Shown: positions 63,783 through 64,000 of the stretch, piece by piece
How the letters are laid out: each line of letters starts with the position of its first letter
Position numbering within the stretch: the stretch's first letter is position 1
NCBI GenBank assembly: GCA_047605645.1
Contig: JASGFJ010000011.1
Span: 1 to 64,000 of the forward strand
Direction: 5' to 3'
DNA: 64,000 bases
Source of the DNA: UBA1309 sp047605645
GTDB taxonomy: Bacteria; Bacteroidota; Bacteroidia; Bacteroidales; Dysgonomonadaceae
The notes under the pieces: model-generated
Databases searched by the model: none
What the model saw: the letters and a program-made list of their open reading frames with translations, nothing else
What the model was told of the DNA's origin: nothing
Made by a program: the position numbers and the translations under genes

Positions 63783-64000
63783 ATGAAAAAGCTTTTTTTA
63801 TTATTCTCATTCATTTTTGGATTTGGCATATCAACCTATGCTCAGCAATTTACACCGGCTCCATCTGGCTATGATGCCAAAAGAGAGGGAATTAAGACCG
63901 GAAAAATAGACACCATCACCTACCCTTCTGCCACAGTCGGAAATACCCGCCGGGCTTTGATTTATCTACCGCCGGGTTACTCTCCCAAAGAGAAATATCC
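63783..64000 (+). CDS. Exported CE1-like esterase (feruloyl/acetyl-xylan esterase), 3'-partial
   Basis: Only the first 72 codons are in the window. A signal peptide (LLFSFIFGFGISTYAQ) is followed by KTGKIDTITYPSATVGNTRR and ALIYLPPGYSPKEKYP, the usual entry into an esterase-D/CE1 alpha/beta-hydrolase domain. Relatives next to GH10 and GH43 genes are feruloyl or acetyl-xylan esterases. The catalytic triad lies beyond the window end. Confidence 0.75.
   Translation, partial: MKKLFLLFSFIFGFGISTYAQQFTPAPSGYDAKREGIKTGKIDTITYPSATVGNTRRALIYLPPGYSPKEKY

Noticed and set aside
1..64000. CRISPR array
   Set aside because: No regularly spaced repeat series was seen anywhere in the window.

Overview
The window looks like the chromosome of a member of the Bacteroidales (Bacteroidota). 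Reasons visible in the sequence: many genes are preceded by the TAnnTTTG minus-7 box of this phylum, some with a TTG or TTTG minus-33 box; ribosome binding sites are weak and A-rich; and the gene content is typical, with a carboxypeptidase-regulatory-domain TonB receptor, an InlB-repeat lipoprotein, a TPR sensor kinase, an animal-like glutaminyl cyclase, an ISAon1-type transposase remnant and a large xylan-degradation cluster. I cannot name the genus.

Layout. 1-1 kb: the 5'-cut, 3'-truncated remnant of a TOTE-type primase gene, then about 600 bp without recognisable genes. 1.6-7.1 kb: mutS2, converging on a secreted M48 protease and an unknown secreted protein. 7.9-14.2 kb: a tripartite RND efflux operon (marR, membrane-fusion lipoprotein, pump, outer-membrane factor), with an inverted repeat over the marR promoter. 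15.0-17.0 kb: aspS and tRNA-Pro. 17.1-19.9 kb: a small decayed island next to the tRNA, with a broken transposase N-region and an intact AbiH-family phage-defence gene. 19.9-28.3 kb: housekeeping genes (dcp, gyrB, rpsT, tRNA-Glu, nnr, a NamZ-like muramidase, an HD-domain protein). 28.4-35.9 kb: a short predicted sRNA, glutaminyl cyclase, sufE, sppA, lpxK, purine nucleoside phosphorylase, thiL and a convergent CDF transporter. 36.2-41.5 kb: a D-lactate-dehydrogenase-like enzyme, an RnfD-like/ApbE/small-anchor gene set and glyA. 41.7-49.9 kb: a TPR histidine kinase with its NarL-type regulator, a divergent InlB/BACON lipoprotein gene broken by a repeat-flanked 65-bp insertion, a ZnuD-like TonB receptor with a Cys/His-rich small protein, and a nucleosidase. 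50.8-64.0 kb: a co-directional xylan operon that runs off the end.

The xylan genes form a coherent route. Exported GH10 cuts the backbone; GH115 removes glucuronic acid; SGNH, CE6-like and CE1-like esterases remove acyl groups; and two exported GH43 enzymes trim arabinose or xylose. A GPH-type symporter imports the oligosaccharides, and a GH43 without a signal peptide finishes them in the cytoplasm. No SusC/SusD pair or sensor lies inside the window.

The most unusual observations are: (1) a roughly 100-bp interspersed element in four copies, three ending exactly at the start codon of unrelated genes; (2) an ApbE without a signal peptide beside an RnfD-like protein that lacks the usual TGAT flavinylation motif; (3) the lipoprotein gene whose frame would be restored exactly by recombination between two 29-bp direct repeats; (4) compact promoter-plus-terminator units that predict small RNAs at 28.5 and 30.2 kb; and (5) the AbiH/transposase remnant beside tRNA-Pro.
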